From Lampris incognitus (lineage: Eukaryota > Chordata > Actinopteri > Lampriformes > Lampridae), in assembly GCF_029633865.1 (NCBI RefSeq), contig NC_079211.1:144387998-144451997 (forward strand): 64,000 nt of DNA. Direction: 5' to 3'. Positions 1-12,106 of the stretch are shown one piece after another. Position 1 is the stretch's first letter, and each line of letters begins with the position of its first letter. The notes under the pieces were generated by a model. That model was not told where the DNA came from and made no database searches. It worked only from the letters and a program-made list of their open reading frames with translations. A program made the translations under genes and the position numbers.

Positions 1-23
1 ACGGTGCTGGTCTTTCCTGTTAG

Positions 24-3000
24 CCAGTGTGCCGCGTCCTCTCCTGTCACATTAACCCTAATGATGACAGCACCTGCAAACGGCTCCTGGTCCCGCTGCT
101 GGATGGAACGGAGTGCGCGCCCAATCAGGTAACGCCCTGCCGATAAGCCGCGAAGGTCGGCCTTCCTTTTGGGCAAGTCGTATTACTTATGAGCCACTTA
201 AGTCACAGCGGCGGCATAATCAGATGGCACCGTCCCCGACAGTGGTGTCTGAAGGGGCGCTGCGTGTCCCCGGAGCAGCTCAGCTCCTCGGTGGTGGTGC
301 ACGGCTCTTGGTCCAGCTGGTCCGGGTTCTCCCCCTGCTCGCGGACGTGCGGCGGCGGGGTCAGCTACCGCACGAGACAATGCAACAACCCAAGGTAACG
401 AATATGACGCGAGCATCGAGAGATTCAAATGTCCAGGATTTTAATCTTCCGTGACCGGAAATGTTCAATATTGATTATGTGAACATCCGTATATTTTCCC
501 TCTCCCTTTGTCATATCCCAGACCCGCTTTCGGAGGGAAGGAGTGTGAGGGTCGGGATATGGAGGCTGAACTTTGTCACCGGGAGGTTAGTTTTCACTGT
601 TTACCGTGGGCCTCCATACAGTAGGTCAGCACTGTTTGCACAGTGGATCATCCTCCCAGTTTCAATGATTATTAAATAGGCCAGTGGTTCACAACCGGGG
701 GGCTAAACATGCTTGGGTTGCCTTGAACGATATCAGGGGGGATACCACGAGATAAGAGGCCTCGGAAATTCAGAAGGATGATTTAAAGATGAGCCCGGTG
801 AGCAGCGCATAAGTATTTCAGATACAGCTTCAGATAAGGGGAGAGCTATGCTAGACTACATGGCGTCTAAGCCAGCTGAACTGATGCACATCTAGCCTGG
901 GAAACGAAGGGGACCGGGGAGGGAAAAAAAGATTGTGAACCTGTTGCCAGAGGCACTACAATGGGCACACATTGTGTCAGCACTGTAAAAGTGAAAATCT
1001 TCCCGTTTCTTGTATTGCAGCTATGCGAGCGCACCCAGCTAGACTTCATGGCGGAGCAGTGCTCCCAAACAGACCCCAAGCCACTCCACCTATTGCCCAA
1101 CAGTGCCTCGTTCTATACCTGGATCCCTGCCGTAGGTTTTGTCAGAGGTGAGGCGGGGGGGCCGGGGGGCGGGGGTTGTCTGACCTTACCATTAAAACGA
1201 AGGCTCCAAAAAGTCTCACTGAAGTGTATTCAGTGAAAGCAAACAGCAGTTACATCAGGAGCAAAACAAGCGGCGTCTGGGTGGCGCAGCGGTCTATTCC
1301 GTTGCTGACCAACACGGGGATCGCTGGTTCGAATCCCCACGTTACTGCCGGCTTGGTCGGGCGTCCCTACAGATATAACTGGCCGTGTCTGTGGGTAGGA
1401 AGCCGGATGTGGGTGTGTGTCCTGGTCGTTGCACTAGCGCCTCCTCTGGAGTCAGGGCGCCTGTTCAGGGGAGAGGGGGAACAAGGGGGGGGGGAGATAA
1501 TGTGATCCTGCCACGTGCTACATTCCCCTGGCGAAACTCCTCACTGTCAGGTGAGAAGAGGCGGCTGGCGACTCCACATGTATCGGAGGAGGCATGGTGG
1601 TAGTCTTCAGCCCTCCCCGGATCGGCAGAGGGGGTGGGGCAGCGGACCAGGACGGCTCAAAAGAATGGGGTAATTGGCCGGGTATAATTGGGAAGAAAAT
1701 GGGGAATAAAATAAGCTCGTTTGAAACATCCATAATGTGTCTTGACGCATGCTCAATAACCCAGGTAAGAAAATCAAAGGAGGTTGAATCGGTTCCAGAT
1801 GTGTCCAGATGTGTCCAGATGAACCGATTCAACCTTCGTTGATCCACAATGTGCTGATCCTTTCACTAGATTAGAAGTTTTAGCATAGTGTGTCCGTTGC
1901 CATACTAGGCCAAAGGCCGGCTTGCATGAAGCCTCCTGTGCTCAGAATAAAAAGGTGTACTGTTTGGGGGTGGGGGGGTGGGGGGGGCCTCCTCTTTTAG
2001 CAGGCTGACTACAGCCTGCCACATGTCAACCTTTCGCAGTCTCACGATAATAACAGGGCAAACATTGTCGGTATTGTATTAACTTCTTTTGTCTTGTTTC
2101 TGCCATATTGCCCGTCATGCACAGGGGACGAGCAATGTAAATACGTATGCCAGTCAGACGGGGAAAACTTCATCGTGAGCCGCGGCTCTCAGTTTGTGGA
2201 CGGGACTCGGTGTGAGCCAGATGGCCCGGCTACCCTGGGATCCACAGCTGCCTGTCTGAGAGGCAAATGCGAGGTGAAGACCGGGATGAGATGGGATTAG
2301 ATGTCATCAGATTGCCTTTTTGAATACTTGAGGGGGGTCACGGTCCTGGTCTCTCTCTCTCTCTGTCTGTCTGTCTTGTCAGCTGTTCGGGTGTGATGGC
2401 GTGTTGCATTCTGGCAAAGTAGAGGACGTCTGCGGAGTGTGTGGAGGAGATGGCTCATCCTGCACTTTAACCTCCAACTCCTACAGCGGCGGTCAGGCCA
2501 GAGGTAGAAGATAAAGCAACATTTTCCGTTAATCAAAACGTTTTACTCAGGTCTTTCGTGGATTACCGAGCATGCATACCGACATCTTACCGAGGCGTTC
2601 GTTATTTCCTGCAACATGCAGCAGCCTATCTATCTAACGCCCGCCAGGGATGTGACTTGAACATGTTTTAGCACGTGTGGCACAACACTAGTGCAGAATA
2701 CACCCTGCTACCTCGAATAATCTGCAATATTTGAGCTATTCTCAACATCACAACATTTTTGTTGTATCTTTTCCTAGTTTTAATTCAGTACTAGATGATT
2801 TAAACTTTATACGTATTTCTAAATTTCTCTTTCGGAGTTGCAGACTCGGTGTCGTTGCACTTGCGTAATGATAATTAAAAACCATTAAATTGAGTTACGA
2901 GCGGTCGTGAATACAAGTAAGCGCAGCATTTTAAGCCTCAAATCAATTTAAAAGTTATTAAAAATGCTTTTCGTGGCGCGTCATGGTTTGTGCGAGGGAT

Positions 3001-6000
3001 CCCCGCTGTCACACAGACCCATTTTTCCGTTGCTTTTTTTTCCCCCTCCTTTCAAGTTATTTTTAGTCCCTCGTTTATTTTAATTGCGAAATCGCTCTCG
3101 TATTTTCACGCCAGCTGGTATTAAAATGACAAGTACGCCTGTGTGCTCGTGTCAGTTTCCTGTTCGACCACCTGTTTTTAACGTCATCCTCTATTTTGGT
3201 CAGAGTACATCACCTTCCTCTCCCTGCCACTGAACGCCACGCAAGTGCGCGTTGTTAACAATGCGCCCGTCTTCACACATATCGGTAAGACCTATCGGCT
3301 TACAGGAGGTTCAGGTTTAGCGCATGGCGCGGGATCAGTGAGGCGAGTAACAGGAGTCGCGTTTGCTCTTCTCGCTCGCAGCTGTGATGGTCGGGGATCA
3401 GTACGTCGTGGCCGGGGATGGCGACATGGCGCTGAATGTGACCCACCCCTCCCTGCTGGACGACGGCCGGCTGGAGTACCGTCTCTTCCTGAGCCCTGAC
3501 TTTCTGCCCCGGATGGAGGAGCTGCTGCTAGCCGGACCGGTGCAACGGGAGATGCATATACAGGTCAGCAGAAACAGCCGGACCCCCCCTGGTCCAACGA
3601 TTACGGGCGGCACGGTGGCCCAGTGGTTACCACTGTTGCCTCGCAGCACGAAGGTCCTGGTTTCGGACCCCCGGGCCGTCCCGGGTCCCTTTCTGTGTGG
3701 AGTTGGCATGTTCTCCCCGTGTCTGCGTGGGTTTCCCCCGGGTGCTCCGATTTCCTCCCGCCATCAAAAAGACATGCATGTTAGGGTTAATGCTCCTGCC
3801 TGCGCCCCTGAGCAAGGCAGTGGTAAGAAGAACGGGAGTTGGTCCCCGGGCGCTGCAGCTGCCCACCGCTCCGATACAATAGGACGGGTTAAATGCGGAG
3901 GACAAATTCATCGTAACCAAACAACTGTACAGCGACATAGAGGGCTCACTTATCATCACACCAAAACTGGACATCGCTTGTCTCGTTAACTGTCACGCAC
4001 TTTGCACTCTTTCTACTGAGAGAAGAAATACATCAAAAAGCATCCATCCATCCATCTATTACCCAAACCGCTTATCCTGCTCTCAGGGTCGCGGGGACGC
4101 GGGAGCCCATCCCAGCAGTCACTGGGCGGCAGGCGGGGAGACACTCCGGACAGGCCGCCCGGCCATCACAGGGCCGTACCTAAAAGTATAAAAGGTGGAA
4201 TTCAGATTTCCTACTTCCCTTTTAAAAAGAGCCCCCCCTTCTTCAGCTTCTCTCAGCCAGTCTTTTTTTTTTCTTCCCGATGCTCCTGATATCATCAATT
4301 GCTCAATTGCGAGCACACTTAACCACTAGTAAGTTCAAACCGCACCGAAAGTGAATGGGCGAAATAGGGCTGAGGCACGACTACATGGCTAAAAACATGC
4401 TTAACTCTACAACCGTCCATCTCATATACTCTCTTTAGGTTCTGGAAGATGCTATGTCCAAATACACTCAAGCGCCATGAATCAACGAGGCCACACGAGT
4501 CTCAACCTTACACGTTTTCAGACGCTTGCTTCTAAAAACTGCTCGCTTGGCCGTGTTGGTTGGACAGGGCGCAATCAAAATCAACATTTCAACGACTTTA
4601 TGTGAGACGCGATGGCGTCACCTGTGCAATAAGAGAGAATAAAAGCTGATTTTCTATGCATATAAGTTATATGTCAGTTGCATTTAATGAAAATTATCTA
4701 GTATTTAGAGGAACGAGCAAAATCTAGACAGCTAATAGAAAGCTAATTCTGTAAAACTGGCATGGTTTGTGATTTTGTGAAATTTGCCCATCAACCCCTC
4801 TATACTCACTTTACACCTACTGTGCTTTGAGCGCCCCTAGTGGCCACATTCGGAGTGGCGTACCTTTTGGTGAGGCTTAATTACAACCCCTTGCACTTGT
4901 CACTCAAATGCCAGCTCATGAATATTAATGAGGACTAGACTACTGCTGCACAGTTCTTGAGACAGCCGAGAGCAGTTCTGGATAAATAAATGAAAAATAT
5001 TTGTCCTTTGCAAATTGAAAAAAATATTCCTGAATCTTTTATTATGCCATGTACAAGGTTTGAAGACGTGAAAAGTGAAATCTGACGACTGGTTTTGGTC
5101 TGACGTTGATATGACGTGATGTGCCGTAATATAATGTCAGAGTCACACCACCGTGTATTCCTCCTTGCAGGTTTATCGTAAATATGGGAAAGAGTATGGA
5201 GGGAAAACCGACCCCAACATCAGCTACCAGTACTATGTACCCGCCAGTGATACTGACCTGACAGAAGCCGAACCCAGGAGTAAATGGGTCGCCCTTGCAA
5301 CACCCTGCTCCGTCACGTGTGGCCCAGGTAAGACGCAGGCTGCACAGAAACACACAAAAATAACAACAAAACGGTTTAATTTCACTGCCAAAAGATGTCC
5401 CTATCAACCCAATGTCATAAATAAACACCCTCCTTGTTCATTTCAGGGGAATACCTTTGGATTTAAGTTCCCGAACAAATAGTATTCGAAGCAAAGTATG
5501 CAGGAGGAGGGGGGGGGGTAATAGTTGACACTGTTAATGATTACTGTATGCTTTTATCCCAGACATGATAATCTATCTTAAGGACATCGCTGTATTCAGT
5601 ATAGACAAGCTTATTTTGTCTGAGTTCTGCTGGCTGCAGAGGTTATCACAGCAGCGCCTTCTTAAAACAAACCCCGAGCTCACGTTGTACCGAGTAAGCA
5701 GAAAGAGCGTATAAACTAAAGCAGACCGTCGGGACACCTTGTTTACACATGCGGCTCCCTCGTAATATAAGCTTCTCAACTGCAACGTAAGCCGTACGGA
5801 GGGATGTGTGGTGTTATATACTGTATTTCAATCCTCCAAAACTTCTCACTATCTAGAGCAGCCTCCATTTCTGAGCATGTAAGGGAGGGATCTTGCCCCA
5901 AATCACCCCCCCCCCACCTCCGCAATGGAGAAAATTTCCCCAAAATAAAAATAAAAATTTTCAATTTGAAAGGAAATTCTTATTGGACCAACGATTATGG

Positions 6001-9000
6001 GCGGCACGGTGGCGCGGTCGCCTCACAGCAAGAAGGTTGTGGGTTCGAGCCCCGGGGTAGTCCAACCTTGGGGGGGGGGTCGTCCTCTGTGTGGAGTTTG
6101 CATGTTCTCCCTGTGTCTGCGTGGGTTTCCTCCCACAGTCCAAAGACATGTAGGTCAGGTGAATCAGCCGTACTCAATTGCCCCCTAGGTGTGAATGTGT
6201 GTGTGTGTGTGTGTGTGTGATGGCCTGTCCAGGGCATCTCCTCGCCTGCCGCCCAATGACTGCTGGAATAGGCTCCAGCATCCCTGAGAGCAGGATAATG
6301 GGTCGGGCAATGGGTGGATAATGGTAATCCTTGCTGGTAATGGTTTCTTGCAGGCGTACAGAAGCATGTACACGTCTGTGTAGATGAAGAGTCCCATGAC
6401 CACTTGGAGGAAAAGTACTGCGGTTCACCTCCTTCGTCTGTACCGCGGCAGACGACCTGCCAGCTCCCGGCCTGTCCCCCCAGGTGAAGCTCATATTCAC
6501 CCAATACTCAGCTGACACGGGCACGCCGGTTGCAAACGGGTAATATCAATCATCGCCGTCTCCCCCCTTCCCAGGTGGCACGCGGGGGATTTTGGACCAT
6601 GCGGTGCCTCCTGCGGCGGAGGAGAGAGAGCGCGTCCCGTGAGGTGCGTTCAGAGACGAGGAGCTGAGTTTGCTGAGGTTCCAGTATCCGAATGCCCGCC
6701 TGATTCAGCCCCCGAATCGGTGGAAAAGTGTAACCTTCAACACTGTCCTGCCAGGTATACCGTCCTCTCCACGCTACCGACGACTGATCCATTTATCAAA
6801 TGTCAACATTTACTCTTTTTTTGTGGCTTCCCCCCCCCCCCCCCCCAATTGTACCCGGCCAATTACCCCACTCTTCCGAGCCGTCCCGGTCGCTGCTCCA
6901 CCCCCTCTGCCAATCCGAGGGGGGCTCCAGACTACCACATGCCTCCTTCGAAACATGTGGAGTCGCCAGCCGCTTCTTTTCACCTGACAGTGGGGAGTTT
7001 TACCAGGTCCAGATAGCAAAATGGCGGTGGCCCGGACCCGTCCCACATTGACACTTCCATCCGGCCCACATACCGCACGGAATGAGGGCACTTGGGCGGT
7101 CCGCTCCTGTTTGCCAGATCTGGGCCAGAACCGAGCCATAGCAATGCCGCATGTGCCACATATTTGCCAAAGGTGGCCCATATTTGTTTTGTGATATTTG
7201 GGCCATATTCGCCATTTACCACACGGGGCCACTTCAGGGTCACATCCAGATTACATGTTGCCGAGAGCACCGCGTCTTTGCCAAAAAAAGGCCCACTTTT
7301 GATTTGGCATATCTGGGCCATATTTGCTGTTACACATGTGGGCCACTTCAGGCTCACATCCATTATGTCAGGGCCAGAAGGCCATCAGTGCCGCATCATT
7401 GCCTGAAGTGTCCCACATCCAGATGCTATCTGGGGGGGGGGGGGGGCGTAGCGCATGGGAGGATCACACTGTTCCCCCCAGTTCCCCCTCCCCCCCGAAC
7501 AGGCGCCCCGACCGAACAAAGGAGGCGCTAGTGCAGCAACCAGGACACATACCCACACCCGGCTTCCTACCCGCAGACACGACCAATTGTGTCTGCAGGG
7601 ACGCCCGACCAAGCTGGCAGTAACACAGGGATTCGAACCAGCGATCCCCGCGTTGGTAGGCAACGGAATAGACCGCCACACTACCCGGACGCCCCATCAT
7701 TTACTTTTTAAGTGGTTAGCTCACCTCCTAAGTTGAATCCTAAGTTGCTTGTTCTTAGAGCAACTTAGGATTCGTGCAACGGTGAAATGAGACCAAATTC
7801 CTGAATCATCAAAATTTACAGGCAGTCAACAGCAGGGATCGGAAAGTTAAAATAGTTAAAAAGACTTGGTGCCTGGCCACTGTGAGAATGTGAACTTGCG
7901 GTTTTTTTCCAACTGTTGTCATGTGGTCTCGCTCTCAAATCAGAAAGATATGCCTTTATGAAATGAATGGATTTGGATATGCTTCTTCTTCTTTTTTTTT
8001 TTTTTTGGTATTTTGCAGATGGCAGGTGTCTGAGCCGGGTGAATGTTTAGCAGTGTGTGGGCCAGGAGAGGCGAAGCGCACGGTGTCATGCATCCGGCCC
8101 CAAGGCGGTCAGGAGGTTGAGGTGGATCAGAGCTTCTGTTCAAAGGAAATCAGACCCCCTGACTTTGTTCCTTGTGTGGTGGATGTATGTCCAATTGGCT
8201 GGGAATCTAAGGGACAGGTAAAATTAGATTAAAAAGACATTACACTGCATGTACTGAAGGCCTGTTTGGAAGAAAAAAAAATCTATTTCCCAAGGTGTGA
8301 GAAGCTCGGACACAATGTTGTTTTGGTTATCCAGGATCGACCCGTTCTTGGGTCATCTGGTTTGATGCGGCGCTATAAACAGCTCCCTGTTTACGTCTGG
8401 AGTCCGCTTGTTAGCCAGTGTTCGAAGAGCTGTGGCAACGGTAAGCGAGGACTTTTTGCTCATGTCCGTTCAGAGACAGCCGTGCCCTCGACAGATAAGG
8501 TCAACCAAAGCCTGGTTTTTGTGTAGGATCGCTGCAGGTCTGGTTTTCCTGTGTGGACCACCAGACTAAGCTCGGAGTGCCTGATTTCCACTGTGATGGC
8601 GCAAGCAAACCACAGCCTCACACGGAGGCCTGCAACACATCTCCCTGCCCTCCCACGTGAGCTCACATGCAATTAATATTTCTTATCTATAATGGCTTCA
8701 TGCATGTATACAATGTATACAACTTATATGCTCTTGTTATTAATAGCATATGCTGTCTATTTTACATGGGTGTAACCGAGCCGAGGGGGGGGGGGCTTGG
8801 ACCGACCCCACAAAAATGAAAAATCCCAAAAGTCCTAACTAATGTGTTTTCAATGAAACCAAGCAGCAGTTAGCTAAGAAACAAAATATGCCCAAAGTCA
8901 CAACCATGTGATCTGTTATATGGTGATCCTTCAACTACAAGTTTATGTATACAATATAGTGTATTTGTAGCCATGGTTGCATAAGGTATCCCTCAGAATG

Positions 9001-12000
9001 CCTTATGTAATAAGGTCAGAATAAAAAGGTCCATTTTTTGAGGGAAAAAAGATCCACCCCTTTTACTAGACTGGCTACACCCATGTATTAACGCAGACAC
9101 AGTGGAAAATAATGATCAACGACAATTATAACAAGGTATATTTTTGCCCACCAGATGGCGGTCTAAGCAAGGAGTCTGCAGCGTGACATGTGGCGGGGGG
9201 GTGGCTAACAGAGTGCTGTACTGCGCTCGAGAGGTGGAAGAGGAAGAGGTGGTGGTGGAGGATGCAGAGTGCAATGCCTTCCCAAAACCCACAGCTGTGG
9301 TCACGTGTAACACCAACAGCTGCCCAGCAAGGTTCTGTAAATCTCTCACACACTTACACACACACACACACCCACACACACACACACACGGACATAATAC
9401 CATACTGTCAATGTAATCTGTCCAGGTGGAAGGTTTTGAGAACATCGCCCTGCTCGGTGTCCTGTGACCTGGGGGTAGCCCAGAGGACAGTGTCCTGCGT
9501 CCAATTCATCCATGGCAAGGAATGTGTGGTGCCTGAGGTAAAATGCCATACAGCCACCAAACCCACCACCACCGTGCCCTGCCTGGTCCAGGTCTGCACC
9601 TTCAGATGGGAGGTGAAAGAGTGGAGCCAGGTAAGGTTGGCAGAGTTGGGGAGAAACAATGCCAGATGAAATATGAACGGCCATGTTGAGTGTCTCTGAC
9701 GTACCCAAAACTGAACCTGCTTGTATACAAAATCTCCCTCTGGTAGACTATTATCTTTATCCTCTGCAAAAGTCAAAAGCTCTAGATCCAGACTTTTCTC
9801 CCGCCTGGACCCAAAAGGGTGAAACAAACTGCCGGCCTCCACCAGGGCTACTGACTTCCTCGCTTCTTTCGAGAAAAGCCTAGAAATGATGCTCTTCAAC
9901 ATCTACCTTGATCCTTAAATGGTTTCCGGTGGCAGTTTGCAATGACTGCTACGAACTGGTGCCGGCTGTTATTATTGTACCCTTTCATACTTAAACATCT
10001 TCATTACCGCTGTCCATGAGCCCTTTTCTACTTGCACTTGCCCTTTTTATGAGCTCATGGTAGAATTTCTTAATTTTTGCTGTTTTGTGGCAATATTAAT
10101 CTATTTTGTATTTCGACCTCCCTATTTCTCTCTCTTGATGACCCAAGGCGAATTAAACACATTCAACATGACATGCACTATATATATATACACTACCGTT
10201 CAAAAGTTTGGGATCACCCAAACAATTTTGTGTTTTCCATGAAAAGTCACACTTATTCACCACCATATGTTGTGAAATGAATAGAAAATAGAGTCAAGAC
10301 ATTGACAAGGTTAGAAATAATGATTTGTATTTGAAATAAGATTTTTTTTACATCAAACTTTGCTTTCGTCAAAGAATCCTCCATTTGCAGCAATTACAGC
10401 ATTGCAGACCTTTGGCATTCTAGCTGTTAATTTGTTGAGGTAATCTGGAGAAATTGCACCCCACGCTTCCAGAAGCAGCTCCCACAAGTTGGATTGGTTG
10501 GATGGGCACTTCTTGCGTACCATACGGTCAAGCTGCTCCCACAACAGCTCAATGGGGTTCAGATCTGGTGACTGCGCTGGCCACTCCATTACCGATAGAA
10601 TACCAGCTGCCTGCTTCTGCTCTAAATAGTTCTTGCACAATTTGGAGGTGTGTTTAGGGTCATTGTCCTGTTGTAGGATGAAATTGGCTCCAATCAAGCG
10701 CTGTCCACTGGGTATGGCATGGCGTTGCAAAATGGAGTGATAGCCTTCCTTATTCAGAATCCCTTTTACCCTGTACAAATCTCCCACCTTACCAGCACCA
10801 AAGCAACCCCAGACCATCACATTACCTCCACCATGCTTAACAGATGGCGTCAGGCATTCTTCCAGCATCTTTTCATTTGTTCTGCGTCTCACAAACGTTC
10901 TTCTTTGTGATCCAAACACCTCAAACTTGGATTCATCTGTCCAAAACACTTTTTTCCAGTCTTCCTCTGTCCAATGTCTGTGTTCTTTTGCCCATCTTAA
11001 TCTTTTTCTTTTATTGGTCAGTCTCAGATATGGCTTTTTCTTTGCCACTCTGCCCTGAAGCCCAGAATCCCGCAGCCGCCTCTTCACTGTAGATGTTGAC
11101 ACTGGTGTTTTGCGGGTACTATTTAATGAAGATGCCAGTTGGGGACCTGTGAGGCGTCTGTTTCTCAAACTAGAGACTCTAATGTACTTATCTTCTTGCT
11201 CAGTTGTGCAACGCGGCCTCCCACTTCTTTTTCTACTCTGGTTAGAGCCTGTTTGTGCTGTCCTCTGAAGGGAGTAGTACACACCGGTGTAGGAAATCTT
11301 CAATTTCTTAGCAATTTCTCGCATGGAATAGCCTTCATTTCTAAGAACAAGAATAGACTGTCGAGTTTCAGATGAAAGTTCTCTTTTTCTGGCCATTTTG
11401 AGCGTTTAATTGACCCCACAAATGTGATGCTCCAGAAACTCAATCTGCTCAAAGGAAGGTCAGTTTTGTAGCTTCTGTAACGAGCTAAACTGTTTTCAGA
11501 TGTGTGAACATGATTGCACAAGGGTTTTCTAATCATCAATTAGCCTTCTGAGCCAATGAGCAAACACATTGTACCATTAGAACACTGGAGTGATAGTTGC
11601 TGAAATGGGCCTCTATACACCTATGTAGATATTGCACCAAAAACCAGACATTTGCAGCTAGAATAGTCATTTACCACATTAGCAATGTATAGAGTGTATT
11701 TCTTTAAAGTTAAGACTAGTTTAAAGTTATCTTCATTGAACAGTACAGTGCTTTTCCTTCAAAAATATGGACATTTCAATGTGATCCCAAACTTTTGAAC
11801 GGTAGTGTATATATATATCATAACTTTAATTCATATATTCATAATATGTTTATATTTTTTATATTTTATTTGTAATTCATAACTAATTCATTTTCCCCTA
11901 CATCTAAGACAGATGTGGGAAAATTAATCAGAGTTATGAATTAAAGTTATGAATGAAATTATGAATTAAAGTTATCATTGATTATAATTAACGTTTTTAT

Positions 12001-12075
12001 TTCCTACAACTATCTCAATATTCCGCTCCTCATTTGTTGAGCACTCTTACCAACACCATTGATGGTTTGAGATTT

Positions 12076-12106
<31 letters not shown>

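Noticed and set aside
1271-1340. Possible tRNA gene (A and B boxes present)
   Set aside because: The same head recurs five times attached to one SINE body, and the acceptor stem does not close.
5804-6220. 138-codon plus-strand frame and its overlapping minus-strand frames
   Set aside because: They run through a family A SINE and a (GT)n repeat; not coding.
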